A DNA stretch of 64,000 bases from Channallabes apus (lineage: Eukaryota > Chordata > Actinopteri > Siluriformes > Clariidae): the NCBI GenBank assembly GCA_030522415.1, contig CM060104.1, positions 21,467,825 through 21,531,824 of the forward strand, in the 5' to 3' direction. The first letter of the stretch is position 1. Every line of letters starts with the position of its first letter. The notes under the pieces are model-generated. The model was not told the DNA's origin. It ran no database searches and saw only the letters and a program-made list of their open reading frames with translations. A program made the translations under genes and the position numbers. Of this stretch, positions 32,666 through 43,300 are shown piece after piece.

Positions 32666-34598
32666 GTAACTTACCTTCATACTTACTTACTATTAAAACA
32701 AGCCAAAATTATTCAACTTTATATACACACACACACTATATGGACAAAAGTATTTGCCCAATGTGTTAATCAGGGCCCTTATTTCCAGTGAAGAGCAATC
32801 TTAATGCTTCAGCATACCAAGACATCTTGGATCATACTCTGCTCCTAATTTCGTGGCAATAGTTTGGGGAAAGCCCTTTCTATTCCATGACCGCTCCACT
32901 GTGCACAAAACAAGGACTATAAAGCCATGGTTTGATGAGCTCGCTGTGGAAGAACTTGACTGGCCCTCAACTACATCGAGCACCTTTGGGATGAACTGGA
33001 ACTGAGATTCCAAGCCAGCCCTTCTCGTCCAACATCAGTGCCTGATCGAGTGAATGAATGGGTACGAATTCCCACAAAAACACTTCAAAATCTTGTAGAC
33101 AGCCTTCCAAAAAGCATGGAAGCTGTTATAGCTGCAACAGGGGGACCAAGTCCATATTGAAGTAGATGTATTTGGATAAAATGTCATTGTAGGTTTGGCC
33201 AAATACTTTTGTCCATATAGTGTTGTGATTTTATGTGTTTTTTTTTAATATATATACAGTTCCTTCTCAAAAAATTAGCATATTGTGATGAAGTTCATTA
33301 TTTTCTGTAATGTACTGAAACATTAGAATTTCATATATTTTAGATTCATTACACACAAACTGAAGTAGTTCAAGCCTTTTATTGTTTTAATATTGATGAT
33401 TGTGGCATACAGCTCATGAAAACCCAAAATCCCTATCTCAAAAAATTAGCATATCATGAAAAGATTCTCTAAACGAGCTAATAACCTAATCCACTGAATC
33501 AACTAATTATCTCTAAACACCTGCAAAAGATTCCTGAGGCTTTTAAAAACTCCCAGCCTGGTTCATTACTCAAATCCGCAATCATGGGTAAGACTGCCGA
33601 CCTGACTGCTGTCCAGAAGGCCATCATTGACACCCTCAAGCAAGATGGTAAGACACAAAGAAATTTCTGAACGAATAGGCTGTTCCCAGAGTGCTGTATC
33701 AAGGCACCTCAGTGGGAAGTCTGTGGGAAGGAAAAAGTGTGGCAGAAAACGCTGCACAACGAGAAGAGGTGACCGGGCCCTGAGGAAGATTGTGGAGAAG
33801 GACCGATTCCAGACCTTGGGGGACCTGCGGAAGCAGTGGACTGAGTCTGGAGTAGAAACATCCAGAGCCACCGTGTACAGGCGTGTGCAGGAAATGGGCT
33901 ACAGGTTGCAAATTTTGCATGTCATTCGGAAATCAAGGTGCCAGAGTCTGGAGTCCAGTGTCAAGTACCCACAGTCAGTGATGGTCTGGGGTGCCATGTC
34001 AGCTGCTGGTGTTGGTCCACTGTTTTATCAAGGGCAGGGTCAATGCAACTAGCTATCAGGAGATTTTGGAGCACTTCATGCTTCCATCTGCTGAAAAGCT
34101 TTATGGAGATGAAGATTTCATTTTTCAGCACGACCTGGCACCTGCTCACAGTGCCAAAACCACTGGTAAATGGTTTACTGACCATGGTATTACTGTGCTC
34201 AATTGGCCTGCCAACTCTCCTGACCTGAACCCCATAGAGAATCTGTGGGATATTGTGAAGAGAAAGTTGAGAGACACAAGACACAAGAATCTGCAAACGG
34301 ATTCCCGACCAAGTATTGAGTGCAGAACTGAACATAATTATTTGAAGGTTGACTTTTTTTGTATTCAAAACACTTTTCTTTTATTGGTCGGATGAAATAT
34401 GCAAATTTTTTGAGATAGGGATTTTGGGTTTTCATGAGCTGTATGCCACAATCATCAATATTAAAACAATAAAAGGCTTGAACTACTTCAGTTTGTGTGT
34501 AATGAATCTAAAATATATGAAAGTCTAATGTTTATCAGTACATTACAGAAAATAATGAACTTTATCACAATATGCTGATTTTTGGAGAAGGACCTGTA

Positions 34599-34637
<39 letters not shown>

Positions 34638-37600
34638 CACACACACACACAACATCCACTTTTTGTCCATTTTTAGGTGTCCATTCAGCTCCAGAAATGG
34701 TCACCTAGCAGCAGTATGTGTTGACACTGAGCCCAAAGTCCTAAGAAAAGCTCATGAGTTTGTCAAAACTAAGTAAGTTAAAAAAAAAAAAAAAAAAATC
34801 CCAAACACGGATTATTTAAGAAATTTCAGTTTTATTTCTGTCATCCAGGGAAATGCATCCATCCAACATTATTGAGGGGAAAGGAGGATGTGGAGGAAAC
34901 TGGGCATATGGTCAGTACCACAAGCATGATTAATGATTAGATAAAAACTATAGATAGATATATACTTTATTGATCATGAAGTAAATTCCCATTATCCATC
35001 AGCAATAGAGACAGTAACACAAAGACCAGTTGTAGATGTGACGTAGATTCACAGGCGGGAATACAAACCTCGACCCTGGAGGTGTGAGGCTACAGTGCTA
35101 ACCACTACACCTACGTGCTTCCCATAATAATATTAAACATGATGTGAGCCCAAAGTATTCAATTGTACCTAAAAAAGTTTGCTTACAGTTGTTACGAAAT
35201 AATAAAACATACAAATATCTGATGATTAAATTTAAGTTGCTTTTTAAGTTATCTTTCCTGACGTCTTAATGTTTTAAGAATATATAAACGACCATTTCAG
35301 TATTTACACAAGATAAGTACCAGCAATGTTTTTGAAGACAATAGCAATTAACTGTAACAGACATATGAGATCAGTCATTTGTCCAAGTGAAACAATGTTT
35401 ATGACTGCACGGTGCAATATTTGTTGTGGTATTTTCATTGTGGTTCTGCAAGCAATGTAACCGGAGCTGCTGTAAAACAGGTTACCATGGAGGCCAAGGT
35501 GAGGCTGAAAATGGCTTACTCCAGCGTACAATGGAGGCGTTGCGTCGAGAGGCGGAGAAACAAGATTACTATGGTGGAACTGTTGCCCTGCACAGTCTGA
35601 GTGGAGGCACAGGCTCTGGTGAGCACTATGACCCTGCAGGCACCCATATCAATATTTAATCACTCCATCAAAAATGTGAAAGGACATTCATCAAGTAAAG
35701 AAGACAAAAATTAGAGGATAAAATTGTTCAATCCTTTTTTTTACTTTGAGACTTTGTGTTTTTTTCCACTTTTATGGGCGAGCAGGTCTTGGTTCACGAC
35801 TATGTGAGGAAATTCGTGAGGCGTTTCCCGCGGGTCATATCCTGACCGTGTCCGTGGTCCCTCATCAGAGCGGAGAGAGCCCACTCCAGCACTACAACAC
35901 TTTACTGAGTCTAGCAGCACTGCACAGGTTTCACAAACTTTACCTTGATAGATCAGCTGTATATAAAGTATTTTCCACAGCTCTGTGTGACCATGTTCTC
36001 CCTCGCAGGTCAGCTGATGGCATACTCCTGTTTCATAATGACCATGTATTAAGTCGCGCTGGATTTCATCAGAAATCCCACACAGGGCATGGAGCTGTCT
36101 CCTGTGGTTTTTCACAAAGCACACTCTCTGCAATGAATGCACATATAACCTCATGCATGGCTGGACTCCTGCTGCCTGTGAAGACTCTTACTACAAGAAG
36201 GTAAATTTGATGTAAAAACTTTGCTATTGAGCGTGACTTTATTAATGTAATAGTTATAACCTAACTTTTAATATTACTTTATTTTAGGCCTAGGAGATGA
36301 TGCTTTATTTCTTTTAATTCAGTATGTTATAGTAGTGCTTATTAATACAACATATAGCCAAAAATATGTGCACACCTAACCATCATACACACATTTTTTT
36401 TTTTTTTTTTTACTTACCAAAAGCACTCCCCTTTACAAAAATGTATTTGTGTGCTGTAGCATTACAGTTTCCCTTCACTGGAAATAAGATGCCCAGACCT
36501 GTTCTAGCATGACAATGTCACTGTGCACAAAGTGAGGTCTGTGAAGATATTGTTTGACAAGCTTGGAGTGGAAGACCTCTAGTGGTGACACAGAGCCCTG
36601 ACCTCAATCTCACTAAATGCTTTTAAGTTGAACCAGAACAATGACTGCACTCTAGGCTACCTCACCCGACAACAGAGGCTGACCTCATTAATGATCTTAT
36701 GGCTGAAGGGAAAAACCACCACAGACTTTCCGAATTTCACTTTTTTTGTTAGGATTCAGATCAATTAAAATTTTCCATAGCATTTTAATATTTATTGCCA
36801 GTTTTCATTAACTACATTATACATGTGGACATTTTGATGGCCTTGTATATTTCCTTGAATTTGTATGGAATAGAAACAACAATCGTTTAATCATTGTTTA
36901 TAAAATATTAATTTGCATGCTTCTGGGCTGTAAATGAATGTGAAAGGACATGGGGTTGCTCTGTCATACCGGGCTCTCAGTTCAGGTATTTTACACACCC
37001 TGACCTCGGACTGGTACGGATATGTTTGCTCTAACGACCAGTGTTTTTGTCTCATTGTGGCGCTTCACATTACTGATTTTTTTTATTAGCTCCACGCTTT
37101 CAGAATGTATGAGACAAGCGTGTAGAGCTATTTGTTTCTTTCTGTGTATGCATGTGTTTCGTGGCGTGTATAACCAAGTTCACCTCAGGGGGGGGGGGGG
37201 CACTAGATTACTGGTTTATTAATTATTCTCATTTATCACAAAAGCATCAGGGTCTGGATAGAGCTCGGTCACTTGGTCCGGACCACGGTCCACCATTTAG
37301 TGATGCCTGATCTAGTAGAAATCCTTCTCAGAAGAGTGGAGGTTATAATAATAGCAAAGCAGGGGCAAAATCTGAGATGATGTTCAACAAGCACTATGGC
37401 TGTATGGTCTGGTGTTCATTCATTCATTTCGTGTTTTTTGTTTAATTAATAATTTCTGTAAAGTTTCAGTTTGGGAGCCGAACCATGGGAGTTGATGAGA
37501 TCTGTGTGCCCAGTTCCTACAGCCAAACTACTCTACACCACTCAGGATTCTGCTAGGTAAGTTGCAATCAGAAGTTGCTTAAAAAAAAAAAAAAGTGCTT

Positions 37601-38970
37601 ATATATATTTGTGACTTCATGTTTTTCTAATGCATATTAATGAATGGTTCATTTGTACCCTGCTAATAACTTCTAATGTTTCTCTCTAGTGCAGTGTCAC
37701 ACTGGGATTCTTTAGTGAGTGAAACACTTAAGAATCTACCCCAGCTTTCACCTGTTGTAAAACCTGTATCCTTAAAAAAGCACTATGTAAATAAGGATAA
37801 TTTGCATGTTTGGTGAAGTCGCAGAGCTTAGTTTCAAGCCTCATGTAGTACTCATAAAAATTTATTCTATACCGTAGGGACTTCCTGACAGTACAGTACT
37901 TAAATGTTACACAAAGCCCATAAAAATAATTTTATTTTAACGCTGTGAGAATTTAAAATATAGTTTCAGACATTATTGGTTGGAGAATGTTACTGGAAGC
38001 TACTTACAGATTTTTATTTATAATTTTCTTTTTGTAAATTGTGTTGTGGTTTTGTTTATGTGCATCAGTGATTTCAGTGGAACTTGAGGCTGTGCTGTGC
38101 ATAAGAAATGATTTATATTTAATTATTAATAATTAACCCTTTAGTGTAGTGACATTATTTTACATGGTAGTATGCAGTTAGGGGTGTGACAGAAGTATTT
38201 AAAAATCAGTGTTACAGGAATAAAGTCATTTTATTGTCATTCATCAAATCACAACCTCTCAGCACAAGCTTGTCTTGTAGCTAATTTTAGCTCTTACTAT
38301 ATGCCCCGCTGATACATAGAAGTGTTGTTCTCTTCAGACTTTCTCTTTTTTTTCTTCAGTATTCTATAACTAGAACTGCAGTTGAAATTCCTGTTCTAGA
38401 TGTTGTAGGGTTATTGTCTAAAATTACACTTTTATACATCCTGGTTACTCCTTAAAGCTGAATGCAGTATTCTAGTCGTGCTGTGCTGGCGGTTGCACGT
38501 GGCGACCAGGACAACTCGTTCATCGCTTCGAATGTCCTGCAGACGTTGCGGCAAGCACATAGGTGTGTGGACTGGAATCCTTTTCCTGTTGACCACTGGA
38601 CGGGTGAGCTCCATTTTCCACATCGTTTGCTCAGTTTTGCATAAAGGAGTCCTATTACACTGTTTTTGTGTGTGAGAATGCTAGTATGTGAAATGGTGCA
38701 AAGCCATGCTCAACATGCGTAACATCCTTTTCTTCTTTTCCAGATCCCCGAAATGAAGCTAGCGTCTCCTCGTCTGTCCGCACTCTCACTGTGTGTTCCA
38801 ACCACAGCAGTGTCACAGGATTACTAGGCCACGTAACTCAACGTGCCACTGAGATGTTAAGTGCACGAGCATATCTACACTGGTACGAACGTTATGGTGT
38901 CGAGACGGAAGAGTTTCAGCAGGGATTAAATACGCTGTCCAATATTATCAAGGAGTATGAGCTTCAGTAA
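32568..38970 (+). CDS. tubz: Divergent tubulin, probably zeta-tubulin (gene span)
   Basis: Ten coding exons join in frame to 417 residues. The start MSAVVLQVGQCGNQLGLDWW carries the N-terminal nucleotide-binding GQCGNQ (residues 9-14). The tubulin signature appears as SGGTGSG (residues 126-132), GGNWAYG stands for GNNWAKG, and the C-terminus has ARAYLHWYERYG, the helix that ends all tubulins. It is not alpha, beta or gamma, and it does not match my recollection of delta (MSIVTVQLGQCGNQIGFEV) or epsilon (MTQSVVVQVGQCGNQIG). Zeta-tubulin, kept in fishes and frogs and lost in humans, is the best remaining option; it marks basal-body/basal-foot structures in multiciliated cells. It is a little shorter than the usual 440-450 residues. 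Confidence 0.8.
32734..33222 (+). mobile_element. Non-autonomous Tc1/mariner-like element in tubz intron 1
   Basis: Inverted ends CACTATATGGACAAAAGTAT at 32734 and the reverse complement ending 33222. The interior keeps a decayed transposase tail (for example TCGAGCACCTTTGGGATGAA and a C-terminal block ending near 33160), but no open frame. A more decayed relative is at 36352-36850. Confidence 0.75.
33257..34596 (+). mobile_element. Tc1-like transposon with internal deletion, tubz intron 1
   Basis: Long inverted repeats (about 230 bases) begin CAGTTCCTTCTCAAAAAATT and end with the complementary GAGAAGGACCTG, flanked by TA (33255-33256, 34597-34598). 1340 bases in total; the transposase inside is broken. 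Confidence 0.88.
33584..34323 (+). pseudogene. Tc1-like transposase with deletion and frameshifts
   Basis: The start MGKTADLTAVQKAII passes by frameshift into HKEISERIGCSQSAVSRHLS (HTH), GRKRCTTRRGDRALRKIV and ATVYRRVQEMGYR. The segment with the first catalytic Asp is missing between GYRLQ and SVKYPQSVMVWGAMS. A frameshift then leads into YQEILEHFMLPSAEKLYG, FQHDLAPAHSAK and [19 protein letters not shown]. The C-terminus is also truncated. Confidence 0.88.
34597..34651. repeat. Compound (TG)(TA)(CA) repeat before tubz exon 2
   Basis: About ten TG units, then TA units, then CA units: a self-complementary simple repeat lying between a Tc1 end and the exon 2 acceptor (26 bases from its end to the exon). 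Confidence 0.92.
34677..34772 (+). CDS. tubz: tubz exon 2
   Basis: Encodes CPFSSRNGHLAAVCVDTEPK and VLRKAHEFVKT, the segment equivalent to the ARAVLVDMEPK region of other tubulins. Acceptor TTTTAG, donor AA|GTAAGT. Confidence 0.85.
34849..34910 (+). CDS. tubz: tubz exon 3
   Basis: Encodes EMHPSNIIEGKGGCGGNWAY, containing the GNWAYG nucleotide-loop motif. Acceptor ATCCAG, donor TATG|GTCAGT. Confidence 0.85.
35481..35618 (+). CDS. tubz: tubz exon 4
   Basis: Encodes YHGGQGEAENGLLQRTMEAL to HSLSGGTGSG. The GGTGS is the phosphate-binding tubulin/FtsZ signature. Acceptor AAACAG, donor CTG|GTGAGC. Confidence 0.88.
35786..35927 (+). CDS. tubz: tubz exon 5
   Basis: Encodes LGSRLCEEIREAFPAGHILT and SPLQHYNTLLSLAALH, equivalent to the helix and strand after the GTG loop. 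Donor CACAG|GTTTCA. The following intron is only 81 bases, in frame and free of stops. Confidence 0.87.
36009..36200 (+). CDS. tubz: tubz exon 6
   Basis: Encodes SADGILLFHNDHVLSRAGF and NAHITSCMAGLLLPVKTLTT. This is where other tubulins have the DN(E/D) residues contacting the nucleotide base. Acceptor CTCGCAG, donor AAG|GTAAAT. Confidence 0.87.
36352..36850 (+). mobile_element. Decayed Tc1/mariner-like remnant in tubz intron
   Basis: Parts such as GTGCACAAAGTGAGGTCTGT and TTTGACAAGCTTGGAGTGGA align with the element at 32734-33222. The ends (ATAGCCAAAAATATGTG and GATGGCCTTGTAT) look like degenerate inverted repeats. Confidence 0.55.
36851..37469. other. tubz intron 6 remainder
   Basis: Sequence without exons; a G11 run lies at about 37190-37200. 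No further repeat identified. Confidence 0.5.
37470..37556 (+). CDS. tubz: tubz exon 7
   Basis: Encodes LGAEPWELMRSVCPVPTAKL and LYTTQDSA. The acceptor TTTCAG was chosen over an upstream AAAG to keep the phase. Donor CTAG|GTAAGT. Confidence 0.82.
   Translation, partial: FGSRTMGVDEICVPSSYSQTTLHHSGFC
37690..37765 (+). CDS. tubz: tubz exon 8
   Basis: Encodes AVSHWDSLVSETLKNLPQLS and PVVKP. Acceptor CTCTAG, donor CCT|GTATCC. The phase joins exon 9 in frame. Confidence 0.78.
38468..38603 (+). CDS. tubz: tubz exon 9
   Basis: Encodes YSSRAVLAVARGDQDNSFIA (equivalent to the AxxRG strand of tubulins) and CVDWNPFPVDHWT. Acceptor ATGCAG, donor CGG|GTGAGC. Confidence 0.84.
38744..38970 (+). CDS. tubz: tubz exon 10 and stop
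   Basis: Encodes DPRNEASVSSSVRTLTVCSN, then MLSARAYLHWYERYGVE and SNIIKEYELQ stop. The LHWY helix is diagnostic for a tubulin C-terminus. It lacks the long acidic tail of alpha and beta tubulins. ATTAAA at 39021 and AATAAA at 39460 are possible polyadenylation signals. Confidence 0.87.
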
Positions 38971-41454
38971 TGTGTACATCTGATACTCAGTTATGAATCC
39001 ATTCATGTGATATCTATAAAATTAAACATGGATGGTTTTTAATTCCTAGTTTTGTACTTGGCATTTTAGAAACTCTTCATGAAGCATTTTTAAAGGTCAA
39101 AGGCTTAAAATACTTATCTATAGCTATGTCTACTGGGGGGGAAATCTACTGTGAAATTTGCTAATACCTGGTCTGACTTTTAGGTTTCAAACCATTTGTA
39201 ATACACAATTGAAGAAACTAACAAAATACAGAACTTTGTGTCTCAGTTGCTGTTTTGCCAGAATGAATGACGTTATAAAAGTTTAAAGTGGAGAAAACTG
39301 TAGGAAGCATGGTGGGGGTTCAGGGGTTATATGGTGGGGTTTAATGTGGCACGAGGTGGGGGTGAAATGCTACAAAAATGACTTCAAACCTTCCACCCCC
39401 ACAAAAACTTTTTCTAAGAGTCAGGTTATCTCCTCTTGTCAGTTATATGTTATAGCTGCAATAAACATTCCCTAAACAGCCCCTAATCAACCTCTCTCCC
39501 ACTCTCACACACACACACACACACACACACACTCTCTCTTGCACACACAAATGCATCCTGTTCTTTTTCGAAAGAAATCAGGAAGCCATACCGTGACCAA
39601 GAGTGCCTACAGCTGTGATTTCTTCCACCACAATAACTATAAGAATGACTTTGTCAAACAACGATCCATTTTAAAATCTGATTATTAGTCCTAGTACTGA
39701 TACAGTACATATGTAGAGCTGTTAACAGAACTGCAAATCTACACCCTTACCTTGTCATAAACACTATCTGATCCCAAAAGGAATAAAACTAGTAATAAAA
39801 AAAAACACAGGGTTATTTTTTTCTTGTCTAATAAAAACCTTAAAAAAAAAAAAAGAATGTATCAAAATGCTATACATTAAGGCTTGTGGATGAATACACA
39901 GAAAAACACTGGTACTTTGCATGTTTGAAGCTACTGTATAAAAGTTCTTACATTTATATGCATTGGGGTACAAAATTTTTTTTTTAAGTTTATGTGAAAA
40001 TCTTACCATGCTTTAAGTTTGCAGCATTGTTCTGACAGCAAGCACTGTTTATGCTTGACATTGTGTGTGAGGCTTCTGTTCATGAAGAAATGTGTTTCAA
40101 TGGTGCAAAAACTTGACATTTTCCAAATGCCATTTATATTGTAGTGATGCTGGCTTTTAAAAGATAGGGTATGTTTCAATGCAGGTTGCTGCCAATTGCA
40201 GTTCTGTTATTTTCATCCATAAATGCTGGATAAATTTTACTGCACAGTTTAACACTAGAACAACAAAATGCAGCTAACTGAGAAACTGTAAATTATATAG
40301 ATTTTTCACATGCGATTTAGTAAACACTTAGGACAAATGTAGTATTAGTCTGAAAGTTTAAATAGTTTGGAGCATCAGCTGATTATGGACAGTGACTTTG
40401 TGAGTGCTAGTAACCCCAGAGACGTAAATGCATTTTGCGCTATTCATTTATTAATTTTTCTTTTAATCTGACAGCACCTGTAGCACTTCACCTGCAGATT
40501 TCAACAATGGATTCAGATTGATTACCTTATCAAATTTGTTGAGTCTGCACATGTGAAATTAAATATTTCACATGTGCACATTATTTTGTGCACATTTGAA
40601 ATAAAATACACAAATAGGGGCTGCAAAAATATAAAGGTTGTCTGCCCCTTACACAAAACAGGACCGAAGACAGAAATAAATTTTGCTACCTTGATTAAAA
40701 TGTTTGTTGCTATTTCACTTCTCCTTTTACTGTTTGCTTGCATTTTTTTTATTTAATGTTTTTCCCTATTTTTTTTGGCACAAAACAGCAACATACAATC
40801 TAAAACAACATAGAAGATAAAAGAAAAAAGATATATTAAAAACAATGTATATATAAAAAAACTGTAGTGGAGCATCAGAAGTAGATGTTCCATATAACTC
40901 ACATAAATGTAAAATTCTAACAGCTTTGTAACAACTTTTAAAATATCTTACAATGTCATTTTTGAATACAAGAGTGGTGTCCTATTATTAAATTCACATT
41001 CATGAATAAAAAATATTTTGTGTATTATCCCCCTCCTCCTTCTTCTTTTTAAAGAAACATCAAAACAGGAAAAAAAAACTTTGGATAAAAATATGAATAC
41101 CTGACCCAAGTCTTTCTGTAAAATCACAGTTCTAAAACAAATGCTTGATGGTTTGAAGAGCAGAGTTACAGAAAAAGCAACTGGGGTCAATATTCTTTAT
41201 AAAGCTTTATTTGACCGGATAATATTTGTACAATCATTTAAATGAGATTTATCTTATGTTGTTAGGGTTTTTATTTCAACTGTCAGCGTTTGTTCCTCAT
41301 ACTGTATATCATCACGATCCCTTGTCACATGACTGAGTACGCCTTTTGCAAATGTTCTGAGGACGAGTAAAATTTGCATATTAAAACAAAGTCCTTATTT
41401 ATTCTGGCATGGCGGTTATGGCATACAAGCTTTTTAATAAAAAAAATCATTTAT
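38971..41454. other. Intergenic, tubz 3' flank
   Basis: Contains the tubz 3' UTR, a (CA) repeat at 39505-39532, A-rich tracts and a short perfect palindrome near 40547-40577. AT-rich, and no supported gene. Confidence 0.6.
39505..39532. repeat. (CA)n microsatellite
   Basis: About fourteen CA units followed by CT repeats. Confidence 0.9.
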
Positions 41455-41470
41455 CATCTTCCTTTTTGTG

Positions 41471-41755
41471 GCAGCAAAGTGACATGCTGGTTATCACTGT
41501 GGATTGCACCTCTGGGGTTTGGGTTCGATTCCAGTCTCGGGTCTGTGTGAATGGAGTTTGCGTGTTCCCCCTGTGTTTGGTGGGTTTCCTCTGGGTACTA
41601 TGGTTTCCTCCCACGATCCAAAAACATGCGGGTTAGGCTAATTGCACCCTGTCCAGGGTGTACCTCGCCTCGTGCTCTAAGCCCCCTGGGATACGCTCCA
41701 TGCCCACTGCGACTCTGTACACAGGGTAAAGCGGTGTAGAAGATAAATGCATGGA
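41471..41755 (+). mobile_element. tRNA-derived SINE (GTCTGTGTG-GAGTTTG family)
   Basis: B-box-like GGGTTCGATTCCAG, then GTCTGTGTGAATGGAGTTTG, GGTTTCCTCCCACGATCC, CCTGTCCAGGGTGTACC and a tail AAGCGGTGTAGAAGATAAATG. This arrangement is found in many fish genomes. Diverged relatives are at 35040-35120, 51005-51235 and 54920-55160. Confidence 0.75.
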
Positions 41756-41879
41756 CATTTGTTGTGGTTCTTTGAGGTAAACGCCTTGTGTGTCTTCACT
41801 CTACCCGCACCATGTGTAATTGCCGTCAGTGCTGTAGATGGCGGTGTGAGGTGCAGCTCTGTGTTTGTAACCAGCGCAG

Positions 41880-42560
41880 AATAAGAGGACTCCAGTAGTT
41901 CTCCAGCTGGCTCTCTGCAGGCCCGGACGAGTCACCGACACGTTTTCTTGTTAAAAGAAGACCGAATAACATCAGCAACTCAGCGACCTGCTGATAAACA
42001 AGCACAGCAGAGGGTTATAAGCTAGATAAGGTGCCGGTCCGGGGCAGCTTGTGTAAGTGATCCGGTCTTGCGCTAACGTTTCTGATCTACGTCTTGATTT
42101 GTGAAGTGCGTCATCATGGCGGCTGTAGCGCGCGCAGTCCTGCTTAGCACGTGAACATCAGATCCCCGCGTGCTACAACTACGCCGCTCTGGGCTCGTGG
42201 TTTTCCAGGTGTGCTGTCACATCTGTTTGGGTTTATGTTCCAGTAATCCACCCGTGTCCTGGCGCGGTGCTCTCTACTACTCTCTAAAACTACTTTTCCT
42301 GCATTTTTAAAGATGTATTTGGCTTATCTTATAGAATTATTTTTGACATTTTAAGACTTTCACGTGTATACGATACGGCACGATGCGCTCCGGGACTCTT
42401 TATTCTAATTCGTTTTTGTTTTAAAATGCGCATTGAACGAAATCGGAAGTGTTGCCGAATACTAGTTTATGCAAATATGTGAGTTCAATCACGTGATGGC
42501 CACCTTTCAAACTGCTGCTTCGAGAACGCGTGGATGGGACTTGCGTAATAGCGCCGCCCT
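41880..42560 (+). promoter_or_regulatory. rbm12b: Putative rbm12b promoter and 5' non-coding exon
   Basis: A GC- and CpG-richer block in an AT-rich setting, with CATCATGGCGGCTG (YY1-like) at about 42113 and a CACGTG E-box at about 42489. Two usable donors lie in it: TTGT|GTAAGT at 42053 and CCAG|GTGTGC at 42209. Either could splice to the AG at 45210-45211 just before the rbm12b ATG. Confidence 0.5.
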
Positions 42561-42718
42561 GTCGGATAGTCGTGGCTATTGCGTTAAGATTTGCGTGCCC
42601 AAAAAATGATAACAGAAAACGTACATTTCTTAATAATGCATGATGATAATAATATCTATAACAGTATAAATAACTCCAAAATAAAGGTGTTAAGACATTT
42701 ACATTTTATTATTATTAT

Positions 42719-43300
42719 CAGAGGTGGAAAGTAATGAATTACATTTACTCGCATTACTGTAATTGAGTAGATTTTTTTTGTATACTTCTACTTTTTAAAG
42801 TAGTTTTTAAAATCTGTAATTTTCCTTAAGTATGTTTTGTTTAAAGTATTGTACTTCACTACATTTTAAGTCATATTCACTACTGAGTAAAAAATAAATG
42901 AATGAAAATTAAAAATAATAGAAATAATACAACGGGGAAGGATAAAAAAATTGCACCCCGGAAACGGACTGACAAAACAGATGCCAGTGATGCAGACACA
43001 GCTGAAAGTGAAATGCCAACAAATTCTTATGAAGCAAACCCCTGGTCATGTTTAAGTGACCACTTTGATTTCAAGCACAACAAAGGGAACAGATGTATTA
43101 TGCAAGGGTGTTCCATCCCCCATCCCACCCCCGCTGTTAAAAAAAAAAAAAAGTAACTCAGTAACTTTTTAATGAGCTACTTTTTATTTTTACTTGAGTA
43201 GATTTTTATATGGGTAACTTTACTTGTACTTCAGCAAAAGTTCACTAAAGTAACAGTACTTTTAGTTAAGTACCAAATTTTATTACTCTTTCCACCTCTG
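42719..43300 (+). mobile_element. Tol2-like non-autonomous hAT element
   Basis: Ends CAGAGGTGGAAAG / CTTTCCACCTCTG, as in Tol2-class hAT elements, flanked by an 8-base duplication ATTATTAT (42711-42718 and 43301-43308; low complexity, so weaker proof). The interior at 42905-43156 has an ORF with NPWSCLSDHFDFKHNKGNRC and MQGC, a BED-finger-like remnant of the transposase N-terminus. Confidence 0.85.

Noticed and set aside
35746..36204. Single 152-codon ORF across tubz exons 5 and 6
   Set aside because: It includes an 81-base intron with GT and AG ends; the inserted residues have no counterpart in tubulins.
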